Shown here: piece by piece, positions 27,459-36,395 of the stretch
Numbering within the stretch: position 1 is the first letter of the stretch
How the letters are laid out: every line of letters starts with the position of its first letter
Assembly: GCA_934234185.1 (NCBI GenBank)
Contig: CAKQHO010000011.1
Location: forward strand, 1-51,805
Direction of reading: 5' to 3'
Source of the DNA: an uncultured Psychrobacillus sp.
Lineage (GTDB): Bacteria; Bacillota; Bacilli; Bacillales_A; Planococcaceae
Length of the DNA stretch: 51,805 bases
The notes under the pieces: model-generated
What the model saw: the letters and a program-made list of their open reading frames with translations, nothing else
Told to the model about the DNA's origin: nothing
Databases searched by the model: none
Made by a program: the position numbers and the translations under genes

Positions 27459-27478
27459 TATACTACCATGCAAGTATA
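27459..27478. promoter_or_regulatory. Candidate GntR operator
   Basis: TATACTACCATGCAAGTATA is a 20-base near-palindrome (two mismatched pairs), 41 bases before the regulator's probable TTG start. FCD-type GntR regulators bind such short palindromes, often in their own promoters, so autoregulation is the simplest reading. Confidence 0.45.
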
Positions 27479-27518
27479 CTAATATGTTAATATGTCAGTA
27501 GGTAAAGGAGTGATTGTT

Positions 27519-28202
27519 TTGGTTATAGATAATTTGAGTAAGCGTCGTAATTTTTCGGCCAGAGATCATGTGTATGAGACGTTGAAGGAAAGTATTATTA
27601 AGCTGGAGCTGAAGCCGGGGCAGAGTGTTTCGGAGAAGGAGATTTCCGAGTTATTGAATGTTAGCAGGACGCCGGTACGAGAGGCGTTTGTAAGGTTGGC
27701 TCAGGAGGAGCTTCTAGAGGTGTATCCGCAGCGAGGGACGTTCATATCACTGATTGATTTGGATCATGTGGAGGAGGTTCGGTTTATACGCGAGCTGCTA
27801 GAAAGGGCATCGGCAAGGCTTGCTGCAGAGAATCCAGAAAAGGTGGATTTTGTTCTGCTACGTGAGAATCTGCAGAGGCAGCGCTTTTGTATTGATGAGA
27901 AGAATTATATGAAGCTGATTGAGCTGGATGAGGAGTTTCATTATATTATCTCGATTGGTGCAGAGAAGCCGAGGATTTGGTCAGTACTACAAAATTTCAA
28001 TGCACATTTGAATCGTATTCGTATGCTTAGCCTAGCTGCAAACTACAATTGGGAGCAGATCCTGTCACAGCATTTAGTCATTGCAGAAGCAATAGAAAGA
28101 GGGGCACCAGCGCTTGCGGATGAAGCGATGGGAGAGCATTTACGGAAGCTTCGATTTGAACTGGATTCATTAAAAGAGGAATACCCGACTTATTTTAAGT
28201 AA
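27519..28202 (+). CDS. GntR-family (FCD subfamily) transcriptional regulator of the hexuronate operon
   Basis: A 227-residue DNA-binding regulator. The N-terminal winged helix (about 10-70) has VYETLKESIIKLELKPGQ, SEKEISELLNVSRTPVREAF and YPQRGTF. The rest is an all-helical FCD ligand domain with metal-site-like histidines (DEEFH, QHLVIAEAI, MGEHL). Start TTG 27519 is chosen: AAAGGAG ends 8 bases upstream, while the in-frame ATG 27492 has no site. It lies directly before the TRAP/uronate operon, so it probably controls it in response to a hexuronate intermediate, as UxuR/ExuR-type FCD proteins do. A palindrome at 27459 may be its operator. Confidence 0.9.
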   Translation: MVIDNLSKRRNFSARDHVYETLKESIIKLELKPGQSVSEKEISELLNVSRTPVREAFVRLAQEELLEVYPQRGTFISLIDLDHVEEVRFIRELLERASARLAAENPEKVDFVLLRENLQRQRFCIDEKNYMKLIELDEEFHYIISIGAEKPRIWSVLQNFNAHLNRIRMLSLAANYNWEQILSQHLVIAEAIERGAPALADEAMGEHLRKLRFELDSLKEEYPTYFK

Positions 28203-28219
28203 TTTTTTTTCAAATAAAA

Positions 28220-28233
28220 TGTAAGCGCTTTAT
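28220..28233 (+). promoter_or_regulatory. cre box (CcpA site)
   Basis: TGTAAGCGCTTTAT matches the cre consensus TGWAANCGNTNWCA except for the last two bases. It sits between the regulator and the TRAP binding-protein gene, so glucose repression of the uronate operon is likely. Confidence 0.6.
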
Positions 28234-28262
28234 TTCACAAAAAAAACAAGGGGGCTTTTGAA

Positions 28263-29270
28263 ATGATGGGAAAAAAGAGGTTTTTATTAAGTTTCGTTTT
28301 TATCGTGGTAACGTTGTTGGCAGCATGTTCTGACGATGGGAAGATGGAAGCTAGTTCAGATAAGGTTTATACCTTAAAAATCAATACTGCATTGGCTGCG
28401 ACTGATCCGATTTATCAAGGGCTTGAGGCTTTTAAGGAGCGAGTAGCGGAAAGAACGGATGACAAGGTAGTTATTGAAATTTATGGAAACGGTTCCCTTG
28501 GGGACGACAGTGATGTATTAGAGCAGGCGAAGGTAGGGGCTAATGTTGCTGTACTAGTAGACTCCGGGCGTCTTGCGGAAATGGTACCTGAAATCGGTAT
28601 TTTATCTGCACCGTATATCGTTGAAAGCTATGATGAGGCAAATAAAGTGGCTCAATCTGATTTGTTTAAGGGATGGTCAGAGAAGCTTGCAGCAGATCAT
28701 AATTTACAAATACTTTCCTTTAACTGGTACCAAGGAGATCGTCACTTTCTTACCAATAAAAAGATTGAAAAGCCAGCAGACTTAAAGGGTTTAAAAATAA
28801 GAACTCCTGGTGCAACGGTTTGGACAGCAACTATTTCTGCAATGGGAGCAAGTCCAGCAGGAATGGCATTTTCAGAGGTATATCCTGGTATTCAGCAAGG
28901 AGTGATTGACGGGGCAGAAGCGCAGCATCCGGCATCCTTTGGGGCAAATCTACATGAGGTAGTGAAATACATTACGAAAACTGGTCACTTCCAGCTAATT
29001 ACGGGAGTTGTAGCAGGGGCAGATTGGATGGCAGGTTTACCAGAGGAATATCAAGCCATCATTTATGAGGAAGCACAAAAAGCTGGAGAAGAGGCATCAC
29101 AAAACACGATTGATCTGCTAGCGGACTTTGAATCAAAAATGGAGGCTGCTGGTGTAGAGGTTAATGAGGTTGATATCGAGCCGTTCAAGCAAGCAACAGA
29201 AGTGGTATATGACAAAATTGATGGCTACTCCAAATTGAGAGAAGAAGTGAATAAAATTCTAGGGAAGTAG
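28263..29270 (+). CDS. TRAP transporter substrate-binding lipoprotein (DctP family)
   Basis: Extracytoplasmic receptor of a three-part TRAP transporter. The lipoprotein signal ends LLAAC, with lipidated Cys22. The DctP fold is shown by the NTALAATDPIYQGLEAFKERV start, the KIRTPGATVW segment with the conserved ligand-binding Arg, and GVIDGAEAQHP. 335 residues. AAGGGGG precedes the tandem ATG start. The operon encodes glucuronate catabolism, so the ligand is probably glucuronate or galacturonate (inference). Confidence 0.93.
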   Translation: MMGKKRFLLSFVFIVVTLLAACSDDGKMEASSDKVYTLKINTALAATDPIYQGLEAFKERVAERTDDKVVIEIYGNGSLGDDSDVLEQAKVGANVAVLVDSGRLAEMVPEIGILSAPYIVESYDEANKVAQSDLFKGWSEKLAADHNLQILSFNWYQGDRHFLTNKKIEKPADLKGLKIRTPGATVWTATISAMGASPAGMAFSEVYPGIQQGVIDGAEAQHPASFGANLHEVVKYITKTGHFQLITGVVAGADWMAGLPEEYQAIIYEEAQKAGEEASQNTIDLLADFESKMEAAGVEVNEVDIEPFKQATEVVYDKIDGYSKLREEVNKILGK

Positions 29271-29278
29271 TGGGTGCA

Positions 29279-29767
29279 ATGGTGAAGCGTATTGCAGGAG
29301 TATATGTAAAAATTGAAAACTTTCTGACAAACTTTTTACTGGTTGGTATTGTGTTCTTTGTTTTCCTAGCGGCGGTTATGAGATGGGCTGGTTCGCCCCT
29401 CTCATGGTCGGTTGAATTTGCTCAGCTATTATTTGTGTGGGCCATTTTCTTAGGAGCAAACAAAACCTTAAGAGAGCGCAAGCATATAACGGTAGATGTT
29501 TTTGTGAAAGCCTTGCCACAAGGCGCTCGTAATATTATTGAGATTGTGACCAAGGTTCTTGTTCTAGGCTTTTTAATCTTTTTAACGATTTACGGGTTCC
29601 AGCTGAGTATCGAGAATTCTGTTCGGCAGATAAGTAATCTTCCGCTGAGCTATTCCTTTATTACATCAGCTGTTCCAGTTGGAAGCGTCTTGATGATTTG
29701 TACGATATTGACTCAACTAAAAGAAGAATTGGGCAATTTACGATCACCCAATGAACTGAAATCATAG
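29279..29767 (+). CDS. TRAP transporter small permease (DctQ family)
   Basis: About 162 residues with four membrane helices (near 14-35, 45-62, 84-105, 125-145) and the DctQ hallmark WSVEFAQLLFVWAIFLGANKTLRERKHI. It connects binding protein and large permease. ATG 29279 is favoured; an in-frame GTG at 29270 overlaps the previous stop and would add three residues. 12 bases separate it from dctM. Confidence 0.9.
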   Translation: MVKRIAGVYVKIENFLTNFLLVGIVFFVFLAAVMRWAGSPLSWSVEFAQLLFVWAIFLGANKTLRERKHITVDVFVKALPQGARNIIEIVTKVLVLGFLIFLTIYGFQLSIENSVRQISNLPLSYSFITSAVPVGSVLMICTILTQLKEELGNLRSPNELKS

Positions 29768-29779
29768 GGAGGGAGCAGC

Positions 29780-31060
29780 ATGTTAATAGTCGCGATAGTA
29801 TTCTTCATTTTGCTATTCCTCAATATGCCAGTTGCATTTGCAATTGGGATAGGGAGTCTTATGTACTTTTTAATCGGTTCCGATTTACCGATAGAGCTGA
29901 CGACTCAGCGAATGGTAGCAGGCACCCAGTCCTTCCCTCTACTAGCAGTTCCTTTCTTTATTCTTGCAGGAAATTTAATGAATGCTTCTGGTATTACAGA
30001 GAGACTTATCCGTTTTTCTAATGCACTGACCGGACATTTACAGGGAAGTCTTGCACATGTTTCTATCGTATTGAGTACCGTAATGGGTGGTGTTTCCGGA
30101 TCTGCCAATGCAGATGCTGCCATGCAAAGTCGTATTCTTGGGCATCAGATGATTGCTAGAGGATACTCAGGGGGCTATTCTGCCTCTGTAATCGCAATCA
30201 GTTCTTTAATTACCGCTACAATTCCTCCGAGTATTGGACTTATCCTATACGGCTACGTTGGTCAGGTTTCCATAGGAAGGTTATTTTTGGCTGGAATCAT
30301 TCCTGGTTTAATGATGATGGCATGTTTAATGATCATTTCTTATTTGATTGCTAGAAAACGAGGCTATGATAGCAATATTGTGCAAAAGAGAGCATCCTTT
30401 ACGGAAGTAATGCGAACCTTTGTAGAAAGTATTTGGGCTTTGATGTTCCCGGTTATTTTGGTAGTAGGAATTCGCTTTGGAATCTTTACTGCATCCGAGG
30501 CAGGGGCCTTTGCCGTTGTGTATGCGATTGTCATTGGCTTTTTCGTATATAAAGAGTTGAACTGGAAGAATTTTAAGGAAGCACTTTCTCAGTCTGTCAC
30601 AGACAATGCATCGATCCTACTGATTATTTCTGTTTCTTCAATTCTAGGATTCTTAATTACATATGACAGATTGCCGCAAAATGCAGCTGATTTTCTAATT
30701 GGTATCACTACCAATGGAAGTCTCATGATTATTTTAATTTTGGTCTTCTTAGCGATTGCCGGAATGTTTATAGAATCAACCGTACTAGTTTTATTGCTTA
30801 CACCAATATTCTTACCAATTGTGCAGCAGGTTGGTGTAGACCCGGTACATTTCGGGATTCTGATGATGACTATCGTAACCTTCGGAGGAATGACACCACC
30901 AGTCGGAGTGACGATGTATACGACTACCTCCATTATGAAGGTGCCACTAGAGGATTACGTGAAGGAATCTATTCCTTTTATATTAGGAGTTTTCGCACTC
31001 GTCCTTCTCTTGACGTTTGTACCTTCGATTGTCATGTTCTTGCCAAATCTATTTATGTAA
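29780..31060 (+). CDS. TRAP transporter large permease (DctM family)
   Basis: The ion-coupled transport channel, 426 residues and about 12 membrane helices. Typical motifs include FILAGNLMNASGITERLIRF, GSANADAAM, ATIPPSIGLILYG and GGMTPPVGVTMYT. Strong AGGGAGGG upstream of ATG. The TAA stop is followed after 15 bases by uxaC. Works with the DctP/DctQ proteins before it to import a hexuronate. Confidence 0.95.
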   Translation: MLIVAIVFFILLFLNMPVAFAIGIGSLMYFLIGSDLPIELTTQRMVAGTQSFPLLAVPFFILAGNLMNASGITERLIRFSNALTGHLQGSLAHVSIVLSTVMGGVSGSANADAAMQSRILGHQMIARGYSGGYSASVIAISSLITATIPPSIGLILYGYVGQVSIGRLFLAGIIPGLMMMACLMIISYLIARKRGYDSNIVQKRASFTEVMRTFVESIWALMFPVILVVGIRFGIFTASEAGAFAVVYAIVIGFFVYKELNWKNFKEALSQSVTDNASILLIISVSSILGFLITYDRLPQNAADFLIGITTNGSLMIILILVFLAIAGMFIESTVLVLLLTPIFLPIVQQVGVDPVHFGILMMTIVTFGGMTPPVGVTMYTTTSIMKVPLEDYVKESIPFILGVFALVLLLTFVPSIVMFLPNLFM

Positions 31061-31075
31061 ATGGGAGATGAATAC

Positions 31076-32476
31076 ATGAAGCCCTTTATGGATGAACAGT
31101 TTTTATTGAAAACTGAAACAGCACAGAGGCTCTACCAGGAATTTGCGAAAGAGATGCCGATTATCGATTACCACTGCCATCTTTCTGCAAAGGAGATTGC
31201 GGAGAATAAAACCTTTGATAATCTCACAGAAATATGGCTTGCCGGCGACCATTATAAATGGAGGGCGCTACGGGCAAACGGAGTCGATGAACATTATATA
31301 ACGGGAAGTGCCTCGGACAAGGAAAAGTTTGAGAAATGGGCAGCTACTGTCCCATACACACTTGGCAATCCTTTGTTTCACTGGTCAGCGTTGGAATTAA
31401 AAAGGTATTTCGGTATTGAGGAAATGCTCAGTCCTGCTACAGCCAAGGGAATTTGGGAGCAGGGAAATGAACTACTGAAGACAAAGAATTATACAGCGAG
31501 AGCATTGATCGAAAGGTCGCATGTACATGTAATTTGCACAACGGATGACCCCGTGGATGACCTCCGCTACCATCAGTCCTTGAAGGAAGAGGGCTACCGA
31601 GTAAAGGTACTCCCAACTTTCCGACCAGATGGGGCGTTAGGGATTGAGCTAGAGAGCTTTTCAGAATGGACAGATAAGCTTGCCGCAGTATCTGGGGTAA
31701 GCATAGTCTCTTATAAGGATTTTCTGAAAGGGCTTCGGCAACGCGTCGATTACTTTGACCAGGTCGGCTGCTGTCTTTCTGATCATGGCTTAGATTCCTC
31801 TTTTTATCAGACTTTTACCTTTGAGGAAGTAGAGAACATTTTCCAAAAGGGACGGACGAACGCCAAGCTTTTGGAGCAAGAGATTGTTCAATTTAAAACA
31901 TGCACGCTTATTGAGCTAGGAAAAATGTATGCGGCAAAGGGCTGGGCGATGCAGCTCCATATAGGGGCAATTCGCAATAACAATAAACGAATGCTTGCAC
32001 AGGCGGGGCCAAATACGGGCTATGATTCGATTCATGATTTTACCTATGCAGCTGATTTATCCAGCCTGCTAAATGCATTGGAATTTACGGATGAGCTGCC
32101 GAAGACGATTATTTATAACTTGAATCCGCGGGACAATTATATGATTGGCTCGATGATTGGTAATTTCCAAGGAGGCGTTCCGGGAAAAATACAGTTTGGA
32201 ACTGCCTGGTGGTTCGGTGATCAACGAGATGGAATGGTGGATCAAATAAAGGTGCTGGCCAATACTGGACTTCTCGCTCGATTTGTCGGCATGCTGACCG
32301 ATTCGCGAAGCTTTCTATCCTATACTCGCCATGAATATTTCAGAAGAATTCTCTGTGATGTAATAGGGGATTGGGTAGAAAACGGAGAGTATCCAGCGGA
32401 CTTTGATTTATTAGGAGAGATCGTTCAGGATATTTGCTATTTCAATATAAAGCAGTACTTATCATTAGAAATATAA
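31076..32476 (+). CDS. uxaC: Glucuronate isomerase
   Basis: It converts D-glucuronate to D-fructuronate (and galacturonate to tagaturonate), the first catabolic step. The 466 residues align by eye with Bacillus UxaC throughout: MKPFMDEQFLL, DYHCHLSAKEIAENK (metal-site HxH), CTTDDPVDDL, MQLHIGAIRNNN, KIQFGTAWWF and MLTDSRSFLSYTRHEYFRR. ATG 31076 is chosen over ATG 31061 because GGGAGAT fits and known UxaC proteins start MxPFM. Amidohydrolase-like TIM barrel, cytoplasmic. It is placed in the operon between the transporter and uxuA. Confidence 0.97.
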   Translation: MKPFMDEQFLLKTETAQRLYQEFAKEMPIIDYHCHLSAKEIAENKTFDNLTEIWLAGDHYKWRALRANGVDEHYITGSASDKEKFEKWAATVPYTLGNPLFHWSALELKRYFGIEEMLSPATAKGIWEQGNELLKTKNYTARALIERSHVHVICTTDDPVDDLRYHQSLKEEGYRVKVLPTFRPDGALGIELESFSEWTDKLAAVSGVSIVSYKDFLKGLRQRVDYFDQVGCCLSDHGLDSSFYQTFTFEEVENIFQKGRTNAKLLEQEIVQFKTCTLIELGKMYAAKGWAMQLHIGAIRNNNKRMLAQAGPNTGYDSIHDFTYAADLSSLLNALEFTDELPKTIIYNLNPRDNYMIGSMIGNFQGGVPGKIQFGTAWWFGDQRDGMVDQIKVLANTGLLARFVGMLTDSRSFLSYTRHEYFRRILCDVIGDWVENGEYPADFDLLGEIVQDICYFNIKQYLSLEI

Positions 32477-32495
32477 GGATTGTTAGGTGATAGAG

Positions 32496-33572
32496 ATGGA
32501 GATGGTATTTAGGTGGTTTGGTGAAGGCAATGACCATGTACGCTTAGAGCAGATTAAGCAAATTCCCGACGTAAAGGGAGTCGTATGGTCCCTTCATCAT
32601 CTTGCAGCTGGAGAGAAATGGCCGCTCGATGAAATAAAGAAAGTCCAACAGCAGGCGGAAGCACATGGGCTACATATCGAAGTAGTGGAAAGCGTTAATA
32701 TTCATGAGGATATCAAGCTGGGATACCCAACTAGAGATGCATATATACAACATTATAAAGAGACAATTCAAGAGCTTGCGCAGGTCGGAGTAAAGGTGAT
32801 TTGCTACAATTTTATGCCTGTGTTTGATTGGATTCGAACCGATTTACAAAAGGAATTAGAGGACGGCTCGTTTGCATTGTTCTATGAAAAAAGCAAGATG
32901 GAGGGGGCTGAGCCGGCTGAGCTGGTGGCAACAGTCCTTCAGAATAAAAGCTTCACCCTTCCAGGTTGGGAGCCTGACCGCCTAGAGCAGCTTCAGCAAG
33001 TGTTGGCTGCCTATCAAGAGGTGGATGAGGAAAAGCTTTGGCAGAATTTACAGTACTTCTTACAGGAGGTAGTGCCAGTTGCGGAGGAGCATGGTATCAA
33101 GCTAGCTATACATCCAGATGATCCGCCTTGGTCCGTTTTTGGATTGCCACGTATCGTGACAAACGAAGAGAATCTTGGAAGAATATTAAGCTTGGTGGAT
33201 AGCCCTTCGAATGGACTAACGTTTTGTAGTGGATCATTAGGAGCAAATCCTGCAAATGATTTACCGGCAATCATCCGTAAATACGGAGACCGCATCTATT
33301 TTGCACATGTTCGAAATTTAAAAAGATACGACAATGGAGACTTTATTGAAACGGCCCATAAAATGTCAGCGGGCTCCATTGATATGGTCGGCGTGATGGA
33401 GGCCTTTCACGATGTTGGCTATACCGGCTATATGCGTCCTGACCATGGAAGAGATATTTGGGGAGAGATTGGTAGACCGGGCTATGGGCTGTATGACCGT
33501 GCGCTTGGGGCAATGTATCTATTTGGTTTATGGGACGCTTTTAATAAAAGAGGTGAAAACAATGAATCATAG
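32496..33572 (+). CDS. uxuA: Mannonate dehydratase
   Basis: It dehydrates D-mannonate to 2-keto-3-deoxygluconate. 358 residues, TIM barrel, with family blocks FRWFGEGND, CYNFMPVFDW, HPDDPPWSVFGLPRIV, FCSGSLGANPANDL, FAHVRNLKR and MRPDHGRDIWGE, which carry metal ligands. ATG 32496 gives the usual MxMxFRW start; an in-frame GTG at 32487 lies in the ribosome-site region. Its last 11 bases overlap the reductase gene, suggesting translational coupling. Confidence 0.97.
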   Translation: MEMVFRWFGEGNDHVRLEQIKQIPDVKGVVWSLHHLAAGEKWPLDEIKKVQQQAEAHGLHIEVVESVNIHEDIKLGYPTRDAYIQHYKETIQELAQVGVKVICYNFMPVFDWIRTDLQKELEDGSFALFYEKSKMEGAEPAELVATVLQNKSFTLPGWEPDRLEQLQQVLAAYQEVDEEKLWQNLQYFLQEVVPVAEEHGIKLAIHPDDPPWSVFGLPRIVTNEENLGRILSLVDSPSNGLTFCSGSLGANPANDLPAIIRKYGDRIYFAHVRNLKRYDNGDFIETAHKMSAGSIDMVGVMEAFHDVGYTGYMRPDHGRDIWGEIGRPGYGLYDRALGAMYLFGLWDAFNKRGENNES

Positions 33573-34404
33573 TTATTTAGCAGGAAAGGTAGCAGTAATC
33601 ACTGGAGGCAGTGGTGTGCTTTGCCAAGCGATGTCCAAGGAATTGGGCCGTCTTGATGTGAAGGTCGCTATTTTAAATCGTACGAAGGAAAAAGGAGAAA
33701 CCGTTGCGCAGGAAATCCGTGAAGCAGGAGGGCAAGCAATTGCAATCCCTTGCGATGTGTTGGATAAGGAGTCTATTATTCAGGCGAGAGAGCAGGTGCG
33801 AGCGGAGCTTGGAACGTGCGATATTCTCATAAACGGAGCAGGTGGAAACCATCCGAAGGGAATCACCACGCATGAGCTTTTTCAGGAAAAGGATTTGCAG
33901 GATGATAGCGTACAAACATTCTTTAATTTGACCAAGGAAGGCTTTGGCTTTGTTTTTGATTTAAATATATTAGGAACATTGCTGCCAACTCAGGTTTTTG
34001 GAGAAGATATGATTGGCAAAGGGCATGCGACCATTCTGAATATGTCCTCGATGAGCGCTCCATCTCCGATGACGAAGGTTCCGGCCTATAGTGCCGCAAA
34101 GGCGGGAATCGAGAATTTGACGAAGTGGCTGGCTGTTCATTTTGCAGATGCAGGAATTCGAGTAAATGCGATTGCACCAGGGTTTTTCCTGACCGATCAG
34201 AACCGAAATCTGTTGACTAATGAAGATGGTAGTTTAACAGAACGGGCGAATAAAATCATTACCCATACACCGATGCGACGTTTTGGTAAGCCAGAGGATC
34301 TGCTAGGTACCATGCTATGGCTTGTGAATGAAGAGATGTCTGGGTTTGTGACTGGTATTACTGTACCGGTAGATGGTGGATTCATGGCGTATTCAGGAGT
34401 ATAA
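33562..34404 (+). CDS. uxuB: SDR-family D-mannonate oxidoreductase (fructuronate reductase)
   Basis: It probably reduces fructuronate to mannonate with NAD(P)H, the step between UxaC and UxuA. 280 residues, classical short-chain dehydrogenase: GGSGVLCQAMSKELG cofactor loop, NGAGGNHPKG, the catalytic Ser in NMSSMSAP and YSAAK, then GFFLTDQNR. The start ATG 33562 follows AGAGGTG; the longer upstream open frame is inside uxuA. In B. subtilis the same step is done by an SDR protein (YjmF/UxuB), unlike the long-chain enzyme of E. coli, which supports the assignment by context. Confidence 0.9.
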   Translation: MNHSYLAGKVAVITGGSGVLCQAMSKELGRLDVKVAILNRTKEKGETVAQEIREAGGQAIAIPCDVLDKESIIQAREQVRAELGTCDILINGAGGNHPKGITTHELFQEKDLQDDSVQTFFNLTKEGFGFVFDLNILGTLLPTQVFGEDMIGKGHATILNMSSMSAPSPMTKVPAYSAAKAGIENLTKWLAVHFADAGIRVNAIAPGFFLTDQNRNLLTNEDGSLTERANKIITHTPMRRFGKPEDLLGTMLWLVNEEMSGFVTGITVPVDGGFMAYSGV

Positions 34405-34416
34405 GGAGGTGTCTCG

Positions 34417-35355
34417 ATGGAAGTAGTGACGATAGGAGAGTCGATGGTTTTATTTACACCGGAATCGGTTGGCTCCATGACCTATGCCTCTAAGTTCTTG
34501 AAAACGATAGGGGGAGCTGAAACGAATGTAGCGATTGCGCTTGCTCGTCTAGGACATGAGGTTGGTTGGATATCCTTATTGGGTCAGGATGATTTCGGCA
34601 TGTATCTTCGAAATACTGTACGTGGTGAAGGAGTGGACACCTCCCAGATACGATTTATTGAGAGCCATCCGACAGCGGTATTCTTTAAGGAGCGAAAAGC
34701 AGCCGGGGAACCAAGCGTCTTTTATTATCGAAAAAATTCTGCTGCCTCTCAGCTATCTCCTAGGGATATTAATGAAGCATATTTAGCTAAGACGAAGTAT
34801 CTCCATTTGACTGGTATCATGCCAGCACTAAGCAGCTCTTGCTTAGAAACAGTCCATCACAGTATTGCCCTTGCGAAAAAGCATGGTGTAAAGGTAGCCT
34901 TTGATCCCAATATCCGATTGAAGCTCTGGTCGAAGGAAGAAGCTATCCCTGTTCTTCGTGAAATCGCTAGGAAGAGTGACATTGTACTGCCGGGAATTGA
35001 GGAAGGGACAATGCTCACTGGCGAAAAGGAGCCGGAAAGAATTGCTGCTCAGCTGTTGATTGGAGAGACTTCTCTCGTTGTGATCAAGCTCGGAGAAGCG
35101 GGTGCATATTATGCAACGTCGACCGAGTCGGGCTACGTATCAGGGGTGCAGTTGGAGAAGATAGTCGATCCGATTGGTGCAGGAGATGGCTTTGCTGCTG
35201 GATGTATATCTGGGCTTTTACAAGGAATGCCCATAGAAGAAGCGGTCGACTTAGCCAATCGTGTTGCTGCCTTCGCCTTGACTGTTCCTGGCGATGCCGA
35301 GGGCTATCCATATGCTCATCAAATAAAACCTGACTATGCCCAGGTCCAAAGGTAG
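34417..35355 (+). CDS. kdgK: 2-keto-3-deoxygluconate kinase
   Basis: It phosphorylates KDG to KDPG. 312 residues of the PfkB/ribokinase family: GESMVLFTP, the GGAETNVAIALARLG signature, the FDPNIRLKLW substrate segment, and DPIGAGDGFAAGC with the catalytic Asp and anion hole. AAGGAGGTG precedes ATG. Twelve bases after uxuB and eight bases before the damaged kdgA. Confidence 0.95.
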   Translation: MEVVTIGESMVLFTPESVGSMTYASKFLKTIGGAETNVAIALARLGHEVGWISLLGQDDFGMYLRNTVRGEGVDTSQIRFIESHPTAVFFKERKAAGEPSVFYYRKNSAASQLSPRDINEAYLAKTKYLHLTGIMPALSSSCLETVHHSIALAKKHGVKVAFDPNIRLKLWSKEEAIPVLREIARKSDIVLPGIEEGTMLTGEKEPERIAAQLLIGETSLVVIKLGEAGAYYATSTESGYVSGVQLEKIVDPIGAGDGFAAGCISGLLQGMPIEEAVDLANRVAAFALTVPGDAEGYPYAHQIKPDYAQVQR

Positions 35356-35363
35356 GTGAACAC

Positions 35364-35985
35364 ATGCTAGAAATGAAAAGCTGTCCCGTTATCCCAGTGC
35401 TGCGAAAAATCCCCTATACAGAAAGTTCTTCTATTATTGAGACACAAAGACGGGATAAGAGCTGTAGAAATCACGATGGACACCGAGCAGGCAGAGCGGA
35501 TGATACAAGAAACAGTCGAACGATATTCTGGCAAGCTGCTCGTCGGAGCTGGCACTGTCCTATCCATCGAGGACGGACTTCGTGCTATAGAGGCAGGCGC
35601 ACAGTTCCTCGTATCCCCTGCACTTGAAATCGAGGTGTTAGAGTATGCAGTCAGTAAGCAGGTTGCCTTCATACCTGGAGTGTTCACCCCATCCGAAATG
35701 CTACAGGCCCATAAAGCCGGAGCAAGCATGGTAAAGCTCTTCCCGGCATCAAGCCTTGGGTCAGATTTCATCAAGGATGTTAGAGGTCCACTAGGACACA
35801 TTGACATCATGACGACCGGTGGAATCACCAAGGAAACTGCTCGATCCTATGTGGAAGCCGGTGCAGCTGTCATCGGGGCTGGCAGTGCATTGGTCAAGAA
35901 AGAGTTCATTCAACAGAAAAATTGGAGCGACTTGAAGCAGGAAGCAGAAAGCTGGTTAAAAAAAGTGAGTGGAGGAAAGCTGTAG
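35364..35985 (+). pseudogene. kdgA: 2-keto-3-deoxy-6-phosphogluconate aldolase, frameshifted near codon 25
   Basis: ATG 35364 starts a correct N-terminus (LEMKSCPVIPVLRKIPY, helix ending SIIE) but this frame runs into non-homologous sequence and stops at 35627. The remainder (GIRAVEITMDTEQAE, VGAGTVL, KLFPASSLG with the Schiff-base Lys, TTGGI) is intact in the +1 frame from about 35437 to TAG 35983-35985. So the reading frame changes near 35430-35450, in the first helix. The joint is a few residues shorter than expected, which suggests a small deletion. A start at TTG 35437 would lack strand 1 and is unlikely to fold. Without it the pathway lacks its final step, KDPG to pyruvate plus glyceraldehyde-3-phosphate, unless another copy exists. 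Confidence 0.8.
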
Positions 35986-36011
35986 ACGAATGGGTCTATG
36001 GCTTTTTTATT
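35978..36011 (+). terminator. Terminator of the hexuronate operon
   Basis: AGCTGTAGAC / GTCTATGGCT (10 pairs, two wobble) with a GAATGG loop and six T. The left arm overlaps the kdgA stop codon. Confidence 0.85.
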
Positions 36012-36182
36012 TTGGGAGGTATCAGATTGGACTACCAATTGGTTCAGACCATGCAAAAGAGAGAGTTCGAAATTGAAGTTCCCTTTTATAGATTAGCTAT
36101 CGGTTTGGTTACTCTCTCAAAGGCGTTTAAATACTATTATTACTTCTCCATTCCCGTTTGGTGATACATTATCTGTTTACGT

Positions 36183-36299
36183 TTATCGAATTCTCTTTCC
36201 TTTTGGTGTTTTCGTTGGTTTGATTTTACGCTCGAAGGCATTTGACCTACGCTGAAACAATCTCTCTATTGCTTCAAGCAGAAGCTCTATCATCCACAT
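36183..36299 (-). CDS. Small basic protein (38 aa), function unknown
   Basis: On the minus strand AAAGGAGGAGG lies 4 bases before ATG 36299 and the frame ends at TAA 36183-36185. The product has an amphipathic N-terminal helix (MWMIELLLEAIERLFQ) and a strongly basic tail with many Lys/Arg. It is divergent from the coat-protein cluster at 36396, with 96 bases between the two starts. The near-perfect ribosome site is the main support. Its neighbours suggest a sporulation-time role, which is inference. Confidence 0.6.
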   Translation of the reverse strand: MWMIELLLEAIERLFQRRSNAFERKIKPTKTPKGKRIR

Positions 36300-36395
36300 G
36301 CAACCTCCTCCTTTATGAGTACATACGAACCTCCGATTGAATAGTTTCATTTTTAAAAGGGTAGTCTTTGAAAAAGAGATGGAGGAGGTGGAGAC

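Noticed and set aside
33412..33561. N-terminal extension of the SDR reductase from ATG 33412
   Set aside because: The extension lies wholly inside uxuA; ATG 33562 has its own ribosome site and gives the normal SDR start.
35430..35450. Programmed ribosomal frameshift in kdgA
   Set aside because: No slippery heptamer, stop-codon pause or following structure is evident; such recoding is not known to me for this gene.
35437..35985. KDPG aldolase as a 182-residue protein starting at TTG 35437
   Set aside because: It would lack the first beta strand and helix, which are present in the upstream frame; there is no ribosome site before TTG.
36001..36164. 80-codon open frame across the end of kdgA
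   Set aside because: It runs through the operon terminator in another frame of kdgA; no ribosome site.
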